A DNA stretch of 64,000 bases from Locusta migratoria (GCA_026315105.1 CM048750.1:265103151-265167150), one strand, 5' to 3'. Counted from the first letter of the stretch, positions 9,700 through 20,667 are shown. The notes: a model not told the origin generated them from the letters alone. Numbers and translations are program-made.

Positions 9700-10590
9700 T
9701 TTCGAATACGATAGTAAGTTGATGAGGGACCGGGGTATACGGGGTGCAGCCGAGACTGGAAGATGCCATCTCTCTAGGGAAACTGGCCTCAGTATTCCAG
9801 GCCGAAATCACTGCCATCAGGGCATATGTGGAGGAGAATTTGTGTAGGTGCTACAAAGATCGTAGCATCTATATCTATTCAGACAGCCAGGCAGCCCTGA
9901 GATCACTGGCAGCTCCTGCAACATGATCTAAAATTGTTGCAGAATGTCACAGGGTTCTGGTGGAGCTAGGGGAAAGCAATAGAGTAAACCTATTGTGGGT
10001 CCCTGGCCACTCGGGGATCAGTGGCAACGAACATGCCGACAGATTAGCCAGGATGGGGGCAGATACTCCATTTATTGGACCGGAACCTGTCCTGACAATC
10101 AGCAGGGCAATGATCAAATTGGAGCTATGTAACTGTCTCCGAAGACAGTACGTAGAATATTGGACCAAAGTCTACCAACAAAAACATGGCAAGGTAATGA
10201 TGCCGAAGCCATGTTTTAAAAGAAGCTCTGCAATCCTGGGCCTGAACAGGAGAGAGATTAGACTCATGGTTGGACTGCTGACAGGCCACGGGAGTTTCAA
10301 AAAACACCTACATACAATGGGAATAACAGAAGAGAACCCTAAATGTAGGATCTGTGAGGACGGTGATGAAACTGCATCACATCTAATCTTCGATTGCATT
10401 GCGTTGTAGAGTAAAAGGCACAGAACATTTGGGACAACTAGACTCGAAGAAATTGTGTCTGATAAAGAACTGGTAAAGGGACTCCTTGTCCTGTTCAAGG
10501 GAGCGATACCGCACAATAAACTTAGTTTCGGTGCGGGCAGTGGCGGGTTGGACCAAGAATGTTTTGGCTTCCCTGGAAAAATTTAATCTA
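9700..10590 (+). mobile_element. LINE 3' part with RNase H domain
   Basis: After the remnant of an RNase H start near 9706 (YDSKL, normally a TDGS-type motif), the frame from 9744 runs on with only two in-frame stops (9925 and 10408). RNase H acidic residues are visible in ASVFQAEITAIRAY, IYIYSDSQAALRSL and SGNEHADRLARMGA. A C-terminal zinc-knuckle-like pattern, CRICEDGDETASHLIFDC, follows. This order is typical of I-type and related LINE clades whose ORF2 ends in RNase H. The endonuclease and reverse transcriptase are missing, so the copy is 5'-truncated. It is not the same family as the RTE-like or jockey-like copies. Confidence 0.85.
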
Positions 10591-10653
10591 ATCAAATCAA
10601 GTTTATGAGAGCGAATAGTATCGATTAGTTGACTTCAGTATACTTTTCACATT
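10591..10653. other. Spacer
   Basis: Short unassigned spacer before the long direct repeat. Confidence 0.3.
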
Positions 10654-10795
10654 AGGGAACGTATGTAGAGCCTTATAAATAGGTAATAATTAAAAAATAG
10701 CCCCCCCATTTGCCTTTCTTAGGTTTCGTAAGATCTCTGACAAGAAACTAAACGGTACATTACAGGACAGTTAATTTACAATTATCCTGTAACAT
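10654..10795 (+). repeat. Long direct repeat flanking an RTE copy, left
   Basis: 142 bases from AGGGAACGTATGTAG to TATCCTGTAACAT recur at 11892-12035 at roughly 93% identity by eye. The two copies directly bracket the RTE-like LINE at 10796-11891. The simplest reading is an exceptionally long target-site duplication. Confidence 0.8.
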
Positions 10796-11891
10796 GTTTG
10801 TTGTTATGGTCTTCAGTCCGGAGACTGGTTTGATGCAACTCTCCACCCTACTCTATCCTGAGCAAGCCATTTCATCTCCTCGTAAGAACGGCAACCCACA
10901 TCCACTTGAATCTGCTTACTATACGAGTCTCTTGGTCTCCGTCTGCGATTTTTACCCCACACACTCCCCTCCAATGCTAAGTTTACGATTCCTCGGTGTC
11001 TAAGAATGTGTCCCACCAAGCGATCCCTTCTTTTAGTCAGGGTATGCCAAAAATTCCTTTTCTCCCCAATTATGTTCAGTACCTCTTCATTAGTTACGCG
11101 ATCTACCCACATAATCTTCAACACTCTTCTGTAACACCACATTTCAAAAGCCTCTATTCTCTCCCTGTCCGCACTGCTTATCGTCCATGTTTCACTCCCG
11201 TACAAGGCAACACTCCATACAAATTCCTTCAGAAAAGACTTCCTTACACTTAAATTAATATTCGATGTTAGCAAATTTCTCTTTTTCAAAAATGCTTTTC
11301 TTCCCATTGCCATTCTGCATTTTAAATCCTCTGTACTGCGTCCATCGCATGTTATTTTACTACCCAAGTAACAAAACGCATCTACCACCTTCATTGTTTC
11401 GTTACCTAATCTAATTCCTTCAGCTTCACCTGATTTTCTAAGACCGCATTCCATTAATTTTTGTTTTGCTCTTGTTAATGTTCATTTTATACGCTCTCTT
11501 CAACACACTGTCCATTCCATTCAACTGCTCTTCCAGGTCCTTTGCTGTCTCTGACATAATTACAATTTCATCAGCAAAATACAATGTTTTTATTTCTTTC
11601 CCCTGAACTTTAATCCCTATTCCTAATTTTTCCTTGCTTTCCTTCACCGCCTGCTCGATGTACAAATTGAATAACATCGGAGAAAGGCTACAACCCTGTC
11701 TTACTCCCTTCCCACCTGACGCTTCCCTTTCATGTCTTTCCAATCTAATAACTGCGGTCTGGCTTTTGCACAAGTTGTAAATAACTCTCCTTTCTCTGTA
11801 TTTTACCCCTGCTGACTTCAGAATTTGAAAGAGAGTATTCCAGGCAACATTGTCAAACGCTTTCTTCAAATCTACAAAAGCTAAAAAGCTA
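10796..11891 (-). mobile_element. RTE-like LINE, 5'-truncated, minus strand
   Basis: From 11891 downward the copy begins inside the reverse transcriptase (LAFVDLKKAFDNVAW), passes the GVRQGCSLSPMLFNLYIEQ loop, the catalytic box and DLEEQLNGMDSVL, then goes on to YLGSKITCDGRSTEDLK, LYGSETWT, AFEMWCYRRVLKIMW and ends NQSPD. There is one frame change near 11450. The catalytic box reads YFADEIVIM, so the second Asp of the usual FADD is Glu, which should abolish polymerase activity. The 3' end is followed by TTGTTGTT on the plus strand. The flanking 142-144-base direct repeats start exactly at the element ends. Confidence 0.9.
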
Positions 11892-12035
11892 AGGGAACGT
11901 ATGTAGTGCCTTATAAATAGGTAATAATTAAAAAAAAATAGCTCCCCATTTGTCTTTCTTAGGTGTCGTAAGATCTCTAACAAGGTACGAAACGGTACAT
12001 TACAGGACAGTTAATTTACAATTATCCTGTAACAT
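11892..12035 (+). repeat. Long direct repeat flanking an RTE copy, right
   Basis: Partner of 10654-10795. Differences are scattered substitutions and an A-run length change, so the two copies have diverged since the insertion. Confidence 0.8.
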
Positions 12036-13140
12036 ACAGGCTCTAAATGAATAATTTCATTTTCTATTAAAAATAAGAATTCCTACGAAACACCAGGAGA
12101 CATGCCGTTTAGCAGAGAGACGTCAATTTCTACGCAGGAACGTTAAGTATTGTTCATTACAATTCCAGTAAAACAGGCGAGGGTGGAACATAGGAAACAT
12201 ATATAGAATGTCATAAATACGGTATTTAATGTACCAAATCAACCATCACAGCTGTAGCTGAAGGAAAAACGTCACAGATAAAAGCAACCAACTGTTTTCC
12301 AACAAAGAAGAACCCAATTCCACAATTGTTGCTACATCTGAACCAAAACGACAAGAATCATCGAAACATTGGTTTTTAAAGCTAAAGTAATTACACTTAA
12401 AAGAATATGCCCATATAAGAAAGACGAATGACGTGTAGAAATGTGAGAATCATTAGACTCCATACCGAATTGATTTACGTCAAAAACTGGCTGCATAGTA
12501 AGAACAGACCATAATAGAATTTTATTATACCATTATGTTTATACGTAACTTACTTTCAGTGGAATAAGCTGCAAATATACACATATTCGTAAGTATTTGT
12601 TCAAGACAGAGTAGTTCTTTTTACCACTGAATCATTTAAATTAGGCTGTTTTTATATTAATTTCCGTATTATGTGTGCCTCTCGATATTTTAATAATGCT
12701 TATAACGAAAAAATTATAGTAACTATTTCGTTAGTTACGTACTAAAGCTATTATAAACAAACATAACTACTTCGGCGGCTTGCCCACCGCTAGGAACGCT
12801 AGTGTCAGTTGGACTCAAACTCGCTTTGAAAGGAAAGAGATTAGGCGATATTTCTACACCCGGGCCGCTGAAACATTGCACTTGACGATTCACGTTTCGC
12901 GTTACGGCGAGTTAAGTTGGCTGCACTGCTTTAACGACGTTGCAACACGCCTCTATACACACAGCAGACGAAACTGTTTTCAGTTGCATCTCGTAAATGT
13001 AAGCTATTGAGAAATAAAAGTGCACATAATAATTCGATCTTGAGCTGCTACCATAAAGCAGCAAGTAATTAACGTCATAGTAATCTAAGCAAGAGCACAA
13101 CAACGCACACGCTTTCAATAACGGAACAGAGAAATATAGA
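12036..13140. other. No gene seen
   Basis: AT-rich, unassigned. The 76-residue frame at 12780-13010 has no recognisable motif. Confidence 0.4.
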
Positions 13141-14119
13141 AAACTAGCTTAAACCCGCGGCTCCGCTCACGTGTTGGTTGATTATGACAGATAAGCTGTC
13201 TTTCAGTAGAGACTGGTTTTGAAAGATGAAATGAAATACAATACCTTCTTCAGAAACAAACATTTTTAATCAACATTCAACGTTCGCCATTGCTGTTCTC
13301 TCGTCCCTCCTTTGTGAAACTCTTACCTCGCTCTGTTCTTCATTTCCCTGATAAACCGGAACTGAAAAATATTCCTATCAGAGTGCAGAAGTCTATGCAA
13401 TAACCGTTTATCAGGAAAGTAAGTAGTGTAGATCAAATCACACTTAAAAATGCACTCGTTTCGAAGAATCCAATCACGAAATTTCACAATAATGATTGTA
13501 ATAATATCACAGATCGATCACTTGATGTAATGCGCGAAACGTCAAATCGATTTTTTTTAAACAGATGTATTAAAAGAAATTTCTTTTTTACTGCTTTATT
13601 TATTTATTCTTATATTTTCTTATTCGTGTGCTTATCCTTACAGAGCTGAAGACATTGTAGCACGTATAGACCAAAGATATGGTCTGTGGCATCACGTTTC
13701 GCTATATGTAACCTCCTTGCTACAGAGTCGCAAACGTCATCGCTGGCCTTCAGTCCGAATTTTTTTTATAATTTGACGACTTTCAACCACCATATCTTCC
13801 ACCCCCTTATAGCTGTCGGCATGGAACTGCTATGGTGTACAACGGAAGACTTCGGACAACAATTACACACACACCATTCGTCTGCATTCTGTAGGTTTCA
13901 CTGCAGAGCGAAATATTAACACACACGCGCGCATAGAATTTTATATACACCGATAACTTTTCATCCCAATATACTCCACCCTTTTATCATTATCAACCCT
14001 CAAGCAACATTGCAACCAATAAAACCATTTTCAAAGAGTAAATATAATTTTCAAAGAGTAATCATTGTTTCGCATTTCGCGTTTTATTCTTCAAATTCCT
14101 AAATATCTATGAGAACGCT
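13141..14119. other. Unassigned DNA, possible old transposon end
   Basis: TAAACCCGCGGCTCCGCTC at 13150-13168 resembles a motif seen at the ends of dispersed elements in many insect genomes (from memory). The rest, including the short repeated ATTTTCAAAGAGTAA near 14030-14062, gives no clear identity. Confidence 0.3.
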
Positions 14120-14384
14120 ACAAAACCTTCCTCAGGTATAAATTAGTAACTGTAAAATTATTCAAGTCTCTGCGTCTTATCGTTCGGACGTGATAAGTGT
14201 ACACCGAACAGACATTCACATTACTATATATGTAGATAAATAGCTATCCAATCGCCATAAAACCGTGCCAAAGCCTTCCCGAGGTAGAGATTAGTAACTG
14301 TACAAATTTTAGCTCTTTATGTCTTGTGGTTCAGACGTGATAAACGTACACCGAACAGACATTCACATTTATAGATAGAGATAA
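14120..14384 (+). repeat. Imperfect tandem duplication, ~150-bp period
   Basis: Two related segments (about 14120-14238 and 14269-14384) share ATTAGTAACTGTA, a GTCTTRT block, GGACGTGATAA and the 20 bases ACACCGAACAGACATTCACA. They differ at scattered positions, so the duplication is old. Confidence 0.7.
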
Positions 14385-14674
14385 GCCTTTGATCATGACA
14401 GATACGAAATAAACAATAATCAAGATAGTAACTTCTCTCGCTACGTTTTATAATCACAATGCTTTTCACTCACCAATTTATGGCGACAATGGTGCAATTA
14501 CATCCTGGTCCCCATCTTCACTGTTGTCGTTACTGCCAAAATCGTCGTCATCACCAAGACAAATCATTAACTGTTCATGATTACTCCCGAATCAGTTTTT
14601 CAACGTGCCAGAATTTTTTTTTTTCAAGATGCAGCATCCACATTGGCAACAGCTTCACGCAACAGCCTCTCCAC

Positions 14675-14975
14675 CTATGTTATTGTGAAAGACTCATTAT
14701 TGTTCCTTCTGTAACCCTTCACGTAACTGCATAGTAATTTAATAGGGTTAAAACAGCAGTGATATGGGGGCAGCCTTCTTACATTGTGACGCTGCTCCTT
14801 TGCGATTTCGTCTACTGCATATGTGGGCGTAATAGGCTTATTCTGTTTCACGAGGGAATATAAAAGAAGTTTTGACATTGACATATCTGCAGGAATATTT
14901 CTTTCTTGTAATCACTGCACTATAACTTCTTTCCGATCGTTTGAAGCGAGATTGAACTTCCTGCTCAGAGTATAT
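14675..14975 (-). pseudogene. Transposase relic of Tc1/mariner (DDE) type
   Basis: The minus strand encodes TPTYAVDEIAKEQ, then VRRLPPYHCCFNPIKLLCSYVKGY. The RLPPYHC...NPIE...WA.VKGY pattern is the end of the catalytic domain in a widespread insect transposase group. Here the final catalytic Glu of NPIE is Lys. The upstream stretch (RKEVIVQ, a stop, then LQERNIPADMS) continues the match in frame. Only about 100 residues remain; the first two catalytic residues are not seen. Confidence 0.65.
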
Positions 14976-14989
14976 TCTTTTATTCATAC

Positions 14990-15085
14990 GAAACTGAGAA
15001 CTTACTCAGAAAACGTCACTAGACAAACGTCTTTGCGGAAACTGAGAACTTACTCAGAAAACGTCACTAGACAAACGTCTTTGCG
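14990..15085 (+). repeat. Perfect 48-bp tandem duplication
   Basis: Units 14990-15037 and 15038-15085 are identical (starting GAAACTGAGAACTTACTCAG). The period is a multiple of three, so it keeps an open frame through both units, but no known protein is recognised. Confidence 0.95.
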
Positions 15086-15224
15086 GTGACATTATCCAGT
15101 TACTTGAACTTCGAAAGTCAAGTAAAACCACTCACAGTAAAACAAATCGCAGCGAAAGAAGCACACACAACGTAAACACGCGATAAACATGATACACAAC
15201 TTTGTTTACAGTAGCACTGAACAA

Positions 15225-15510
15225 TGCCGGCAACGCGGGAACTTTGACGTCACGGCGCGTGACCACCGGAAGTGTTTACCGCGCTGTGATTGGATCGTTC
15301 CTAGCGACTAGCGCCTCGCGCTTCTTGCACTTTACTTGTTATTTGTAAACATCAAAGTTTCAGCGGCCCTGGTATAACTTCCAATGAAACGTGACGAGGC
15401 TTGTGAACAACATCCCAAAGGGAAACTTTGCGCAAAGTTTCCAGACATGCATCGCAGAGCTCAGCGGTGCACAGTAATGGAGCGAGACTATGTTGAAGGT
15501 CAGTAAGGTA
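15225..15510. promoter_or_regulatory. CpG-rich, promoter-like patch
   Basis: This stretch is locally CpG-rich and carries a perfect CRE (TGACGTCA, 15245-15252), an ETS-type site (ACCGGAAGT, 15265-15273) and an inverted CCAAT box (TGATTGG, 15287-15293). An ATG at 15478 starts a very short frame that ends near a GTCAGT-type donor. Such clusters occur in broadly active promoters, but there is no transcript evidence and no recognisable exon follows. It may also be transposon-derived. Confidence 0.3.
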
Positions 15511-15589
15511 ACTATAGTTTATAATACATCTACTTTAATGTTACAGGAGTATTCACCGAACTTTTTTGTCAGAAGTTGCTATAAACAGG

Positions 15590-17358
15590 GTGGTCCATTG
15601 ATAGCGACCGGGCAAAATATCTCACGAAATAGGCATCAAACGAAATAACTACAAAGAACAACACATTTCTAGTTTGAAGGGAGAAAACAGCTGGTGCTAT
15701 GGTTGACCCGCTATATGGCGCTGCAATAGAGGAAACGGATATCAACTGCATTTTTTTTTAAAATAGGTACCCCCATTTTTATTACATATACGTCTAGTAC
15801 GTAAATAAATATGACTCTTTTATTTGGAACACTTTTTTCTCTTTGTGATAGATGGCGCTGTGATATTCACAAACATATTGCTCACAATTTTAGACGATAA
15901 GTGGGTAACAGGTAGGTTTTTTAAATTAAAACATAGAATGTTCGTTTGAACTTTATTTCGGTTGTTTCGATGTGATACACGTACTTTTGTGAAATTATCA
16001 TACATTATGAAAACGCATGCTGTATCTGCTTGATTACTTGTAATTACCTCATGACTTCAATAAATGCTCAAAATTATGACCTTCAACTTCTATGCATTTG
16101 GCAATACGCTAAAGAAATTCCTCTCAAGAACGAGTAGTTCGCCTTCAGTAATTCTCTCACATGCATTGACAATGCGGTGACCCATGTTGTCGGTGAATCA
16201 CGATACAAAATACCTTTCAATTTTCCCCACAGAAATAAATCCGGGGATGTAAGATTCGGTGAAGTTGCGGGCCATGGTATGGTGCTTTTAGCACCAATTC
16301 ACCTGTTATTAAATATTCCATTTAAGACCGCTTCAACTGCACGCGAGCCATGTGCCGGACACCCATCATGTTGAAAGTACATCGCTGTTCTGTCATGCAG
16401 TGAGACATCTTGTAGTAGAATTGGTAGAACATTAGTAAGAAATCAGCTTTCATTGCAACATTTAGATTTTCATCGATAAAATAAGGGTCAATTATCCTTC
16501 CTCACGTAATGCCGCACCATACATTAACCCGCCAAGGTCGCTGATGTTCCACTTGTCGCAGCCATCCGTTGCCCAATAGTGCATACTATGCCGATTTACG
16601 TCACCTCTGTTTGTGAATGACGCTTCCTCACTAAACACAACGCGTTATCGTTCCGTAATTTATTTTGTGCTCAGTGGCAAAACTGTACACGACGTTCAAA
16701 GTCTTCATCATGCAAATCATGGTTCATAGAAATATCGTACGGGTGAAATTGATGTAGAACTCTCAACACCGACGTTTGTGAGAATCCCGATTCTCGCTCA
16801 ATTTGTCTGCTACATATGAGCAGATTAGCCGCAACTGCAGCTAAAAAACTCTTACTTAGGCATCATCATTTGTTGCAGATCGTGGTTGACGTTTCACTTG
16901 TGGCTGAGCACTTCCTGTTATTTTAAATAACGTAACTATCGGAAGAAAGGTCCGGACACTTGGATGATGTCGTCCAGGATAATGATCAACATATATAGCA
17001 GAGGCCCGTTGGGCATTTTGATCACAAAGCCATACATCAATACCATATCGACCTGCAATTGGTTAACGGTCCATTTTAACACGAGTAATGTATCACGAAG
17101 CAAATACCGTCCGAGCTGGGGAAATGTTACGCGATACCACATACGTTTCTGACTATTGCAGCGTAATCTATACGTACTATACTAATATGTAATAAAACTG
17201 GGGGTACCTATTTAAGAAAAATGCAGTTGATATCCGTTTAATCTATTGCAGCGCCATCTAGCGGGTCAACCATAGCGCTATCTGTTTCCCCCCTTCAAGC
17301 TAGAAAAGTTTTGTTCTTTGTAGTTATTTCGTTTGATGCTTATTTCGTGAGATATTTG
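15590..17358 (-). mobile_element. Second mariner-like family with ~175-bp inverted repeats
   Basis: The inverted repeats at about 15616-15792 and 17185-17358 share ATATCTCACGAAATA, the AACTACAAAGAAC block, GGTTGACCCGCTA, ATATCAACTGCAT and GGTACCCCCA. The left end extends further (GGGTGGTCCATTGATAGCGA, from about 15590), while the right end lacks that part. The interior encodes a badly decayed transposase on the minus strand. The family differs in sequence from the elements at 4478 and 55436. Confidence 0.75.
16030..17150 (-). pseudogene. Decayed DUF4817-type transposase
   Basis: Scattered minus-strand motifs can be read in shifting frames. They are DHYPGRHHPSVRTF (about 16970, the N-terminal helix-turn-helix part), KRQPRSATNDD, VNVWCGI (about 16530), WPATSPNLTSPDLFLWGKLKG (about 16230, the end of the catalytic core) and EGHNFEHLLKS near the C-terminus. 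Many stops and frameshifts lie between. It is related in architecture to the copies at 4599 and 55803 but belongs to a separate lineage. Confidence 0.65.
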
Positions 17359-17977
17359 AAAGTCTGTTTACTTGAAGGAATCGACGCATATCTGACTTTG
17401 GCCAGCCAGTTTGCGACTTGGCCGGGGGTTCCTGGCCAGAAAGTGATGTGACTGCACATATGCCGGGAAATCCCTGTCTAAATCCGCACTGGATGCTGTG
17501 ATATGGCCACAATGTACGACAGATAAGTAGCATACGTCTCACTCTCAGTGTTAACTGTGCCGTTCACCTGGTGGCTTTTGCTTTTCGGTGAAAGTCCTGC
17601 CTCTGCGCCTTGTTTTTATTCCTGACAGATTGGATTAATTGTGAGTACCGTTATATTTTGTGGCATTTGGTTTCTGGTATTAAAGAATCTTTCTGAGAGT
17701 GGCAAGAGAACCTCAGTTATTTACCTAAGCAGTTAATTTGTCAGTTTTTTATTGTTATTTGCCCCCACTTGGCCCTAAACCAGAAATCGAACATACCGGT
17801 ACTAATTATTTGTTTGTAAGACCTAGGCTGCTTCCACGTAATGGTATCCGATTTCAATTATTCGCATACAGTGTCTATACAGAGAAGAAACAAAACAACA
17901 CGACACAAATTTATAATGAAAAAACGGTGCTGTAACACAAAAATAACTTTATTCAAATCTTACATTCGAGACAAAAA
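17359..17977. other. No gene seen
   Basis: Unassigned DNA. Frames here are short and without motifs. Confidence 0.4.
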
Positions 17978-17990
17978 CAAAGATACACTT
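17978..17990 (+). repeat. 13-bp target-site duplication, left
   Basis: CAAAGATACACTT here and at 18401-18413 precisely bracket the twin tRNA-like element. Confidence 0.85.
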
Positions 17991-18060
17991 CCAGAATGAA
18001 ACTTTCACTCTGCAGCGGAGTGTGCGCTGATATGAAGCTTCCTGGCAGATTAAAATTGTG

Positions 18061-18134
18061 TGCCGGAACCGGGACTCGAACCTGGGACCTTTGCCTTTCG
18101 CGGGCACGCGCTCTACCGACTGAGCTACCCCGAC
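18061..18134 (-). repeat. tRNA-like unit, minus arm
   Basis: Mirror copy of 18301-18374 with one change in the anticodon stem (GTGCC in place of TTGCC), which weakens the pairing with GGCAA. Confidence 0.8.
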
Positions 18135-18300
18135 ACGACTCACGATGCCGCCTCACAACTTTACTTCCGCCAGTACCTCGCCTCCTACTTTCCAAACTTC
18201 ACAGAAGCTCTCTTGCAAACACGCAAGACTAGTACTCCTGGAAGAAAGGATATGGTGGAGACATGGCTTAGCCACAGCCTAAGGGATCATCGTGAGTCGT

Positions 18301-18374
18301 GTCGGGGTAGCTCAGTCGGTAGAGCGCTTGCCCGCGAAAGGCAAAGGTCCCAGGTTCGAGTCCCGGTTCCGGCA
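18301..18374 (+). repeat. tRNA-like unit, plus arm
   Basis: It folds as a tRNA: acceptor GTCGGGG with TTCCGGC, D arm GCTC and GAGC, anticodon stem TTGCC with GGCAA, and T arm CCAGG-TTCGAGT-CCCGG. The anticodon loop is CGCGAAA, so the anticodon position would be CGA. Position 33 is G and not the near-universal T, and there is no long variable arm as tRNA-Ser should have. It is better read as a SINE-type tRNA derivative than a working tRNA gene. Confidence 0.75.
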
Positions 18375-18413
18375 CACAATTTTAATCTGCCAGGAAGTTT
18401 CAAAGATACACTT

Positions 18414-19400
18414 TATTACCATAACATAAAAAAGATCACACTACCATGCCACAGCTTCTACCACACAAAGAATTAAACTAACCATAACCATACACCACAG
18501 TTTCTACCACACAAAGAATTAAACGAACCATAACCATACAGCAACGCCGTAGAAATTCTTACTGAATAATGTCAGAACAATAACTTAGTCAATAAAATCA
18601 CTATTTGAGAAACGATAAATAATATAAAAAACTTCAAAAGAATAATCAGACTGCAATTATATGCAGCTATATAAACGAAACTGACAACTGCACTACGTAA
18701 TATGAACCTAAGTACGTATAAATGTTTCACGAAAATATTTCCGAAATTGTAAATATCTATATTTTACATCATTTTAACCGAAAATCTTTATCCGCAGGTT
18801 GCCCAACGATGACCACAGAGCTGAAATAGACCTATGGCTGTTATATTACAGCAATAAATAACAACTGTTACCTACAGCAGCATTTTCGTATCGCTTGTAT
18901 TACCAAAAATTTAAAGAGTTGTTGAAAACATCATCTTAAGAGCATATGGTAACAATTTTGACGATTTGTAATGGATAAAAAGAGGAGTAGTTATTACCAT
19001 AATTCTTAGTTTCGATACCCAAAACTCATGGTTTTTAATTATTTTATCAGGAATGGTCATAACAAAATTTGAGCTTTTCTAAGCCGCCGCATAAAACCCA
19101 TCCGACTCCACAAATAATGTAGAGAAATCAAACGATTTGCTTAATTTTAATAGGCTGTCGGGAAATGTCTAAATTTTGAGCCTGTAATGTAGGATAGCTA
19201 CGGATATGCCAGTTGTTCTGATAAGTATAGAAAAATCCCTAGGCCAAGGAAACACTTATCTCATTTCTGTGATCACTTGACACCCGAGTATGCACCCCTG
19301 AAGAAATGCAATTTCGCACGCGACTTTTTCGAGTAGTTCAACAGCGTTCGCTGTCATAGGAGAAATTAGAGCTCAACAGGAGAGGGTTAGGTTATCTTTC
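18414..19400. other. No gene seen; AT-rich
   Basis: AT-rich DNA. A short direct repeat (CCACACAAAGAATTAAAC) occurs twice near 18460-18525. Confidence 0.45.
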
Positions 19401-20035
19401 TTCGCGCGCCTTATTCGAGAATAGATTGGTAAATAAATGGTATGAAAGTGGTTCGACGAACCCCGCACTTACATATAATTTGCAGAGTAAACATTTCCAT
19501 GGGCTTCAAATTCCCAAAGAAGGAGAGAATTTTTAGAGATGATGATGTGCCATTACACTGGGCCGCAATTTTCCGCGATTGATATGTATGAAATTCTGGA
19601 CATATACAGCAAACAATTTTCCATCCAGGTCCACCATCACGACTTCCAGCAGACATTTGTAGATCGTGTCTGAGTGGTCAGTTGGTGCACAAAATCCTGT
19701 ACCGGCAACATTTTCGCAACTAAAGGTAGCTACAGAAGCAGCACGGCTCACTATTATCTGCATCCCATAGGAAGGCGGCCCAGTTTTGAGCCGTTCTGCC
19801 ATCCCCCTATCCCCCTCCATCACCGCACTGGCAGCCAATAACATTCATTCTTTAGGCAACTGACTGGCCGCGGCGCTCGGCCATAGCTCCTCCCCTCCAC
19901 ACTTGCCCTATCACTCCGCCTCTATGAGCAGAAGCACCTTCCTACATGACACCAACTATAGTTCTCCAGGATGCTTCCAACGACTTGAGTCCGTAACATG
20001 TAGAGTTGCTTGCCTTCTCCAGAAAAGAAGACCAT
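19401..20035. other. Unassigned open frames
   Basis: Minus-strand frames at 19533-19844 (103 residues) and 19411-19656 (81 residues) overlap. I recognise no family, although TGPPSYGMQIIVSRA and similar stretches look more protein-like than chance. A decayed transposon ORF is possible. Confidence 0.25.
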
Positions 20036-20065
20036 AGTGACAAAAGTCACGTGACTTTTGTCACT
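20036..20065. repeat. Perfect 30-bp palindrome centred on CACGTG
   Basis: The left half is AGTGACAAAAGTCAC and the right half is its exact reverse complement, with no spacer. The E-box CACGTG lies at 20048-20053. Confidence 0.95.
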
Positions 20066-20655
20066 GTGTTATACATCAAGAATGTTCAAATCACTGCACT
20101 AGACTGAACAATGATGTTTTGGGAGTGATATATGGTAGGTGTGCCTAGGTTCACTTTAACAGAAAGAAAGCAGAAGTTAGTAACACATGAGAATATGTCA
20201 CTTGTCAAGCTTTTTGGGCGGATAAATTGCAAATAGTCTTCAAGAGTTTGGCGCCAGATGACGTTGTACAAATCCCTCAATATTTCGTCAGAGCAACTCT
20301 CCGACATCTGCAGGTGATTGGACCTTGTTGGTGGTTAAGTCGTCCACAACTTCATCCAGTAGCAAACTCGCGAAGACTATTTGCAACGTGAGAATATGTC
20401 TGTAAACGCATGCGAATTCACAAGCCTTCAGGGGCCAATACCTTGAGTTCTGTTAATGACAGAGTTAATGGGGGAAAGTGTTCTGGATAACTCTTGGCCT
20501 ATAGTTGAAACCACAAACCACAAAGGTCGAGTTCAATGCCAATGGGCGTTCAGTAATGCTGTGACTGTCGTAGGTATTGCCAAAATTAAAATTGGTTGTA
20601 GGGAGTTTTTCAGTGTATTTCAGTCTATTTTTTGCAAGTTATCGTCGCTCATATT
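20066..20655. other. No gene identified
   Basis: A 73-residue minus-strand frame at 20086-20307 has no motif I recognise. Confidence 0.3.
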
Positions 20656-20667
20656 GCTAGCATGTAA

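Larger units (their letters stand above)
17991..18400. mobile_element. 410-bp element with two head-to-head tRNA-like units
   Basis: The arms 18033-18147 and 18287-18399 are nearly perfect inverted copies. Each carries a complete tRNA-like cloverleaf and the outer tail AATTTTAATCTGCCAGGAAG. The two units are transcribed away from each other. The middle, 18148-18286, is unique. A perfect 13-bp direct repeat flanks the whole, so it inserted as one piece. It encodes no protein and probably relies on a LINE for movement. Confidence 0.85.

Noticed and set aside
18301..18374. Functional tRNA gene
   Set aside because: It folds, but position 33 is not T, the anticodon CGA would require a serine-type long variable arm that is absent, and an inverted copy in the same transposed unit shows it is SINE-like.
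19411..19844. A conserved host protein
   Set aside because: The open frames overlap in different phases and I can name no family. It was left as unassigned and not called as a gene.
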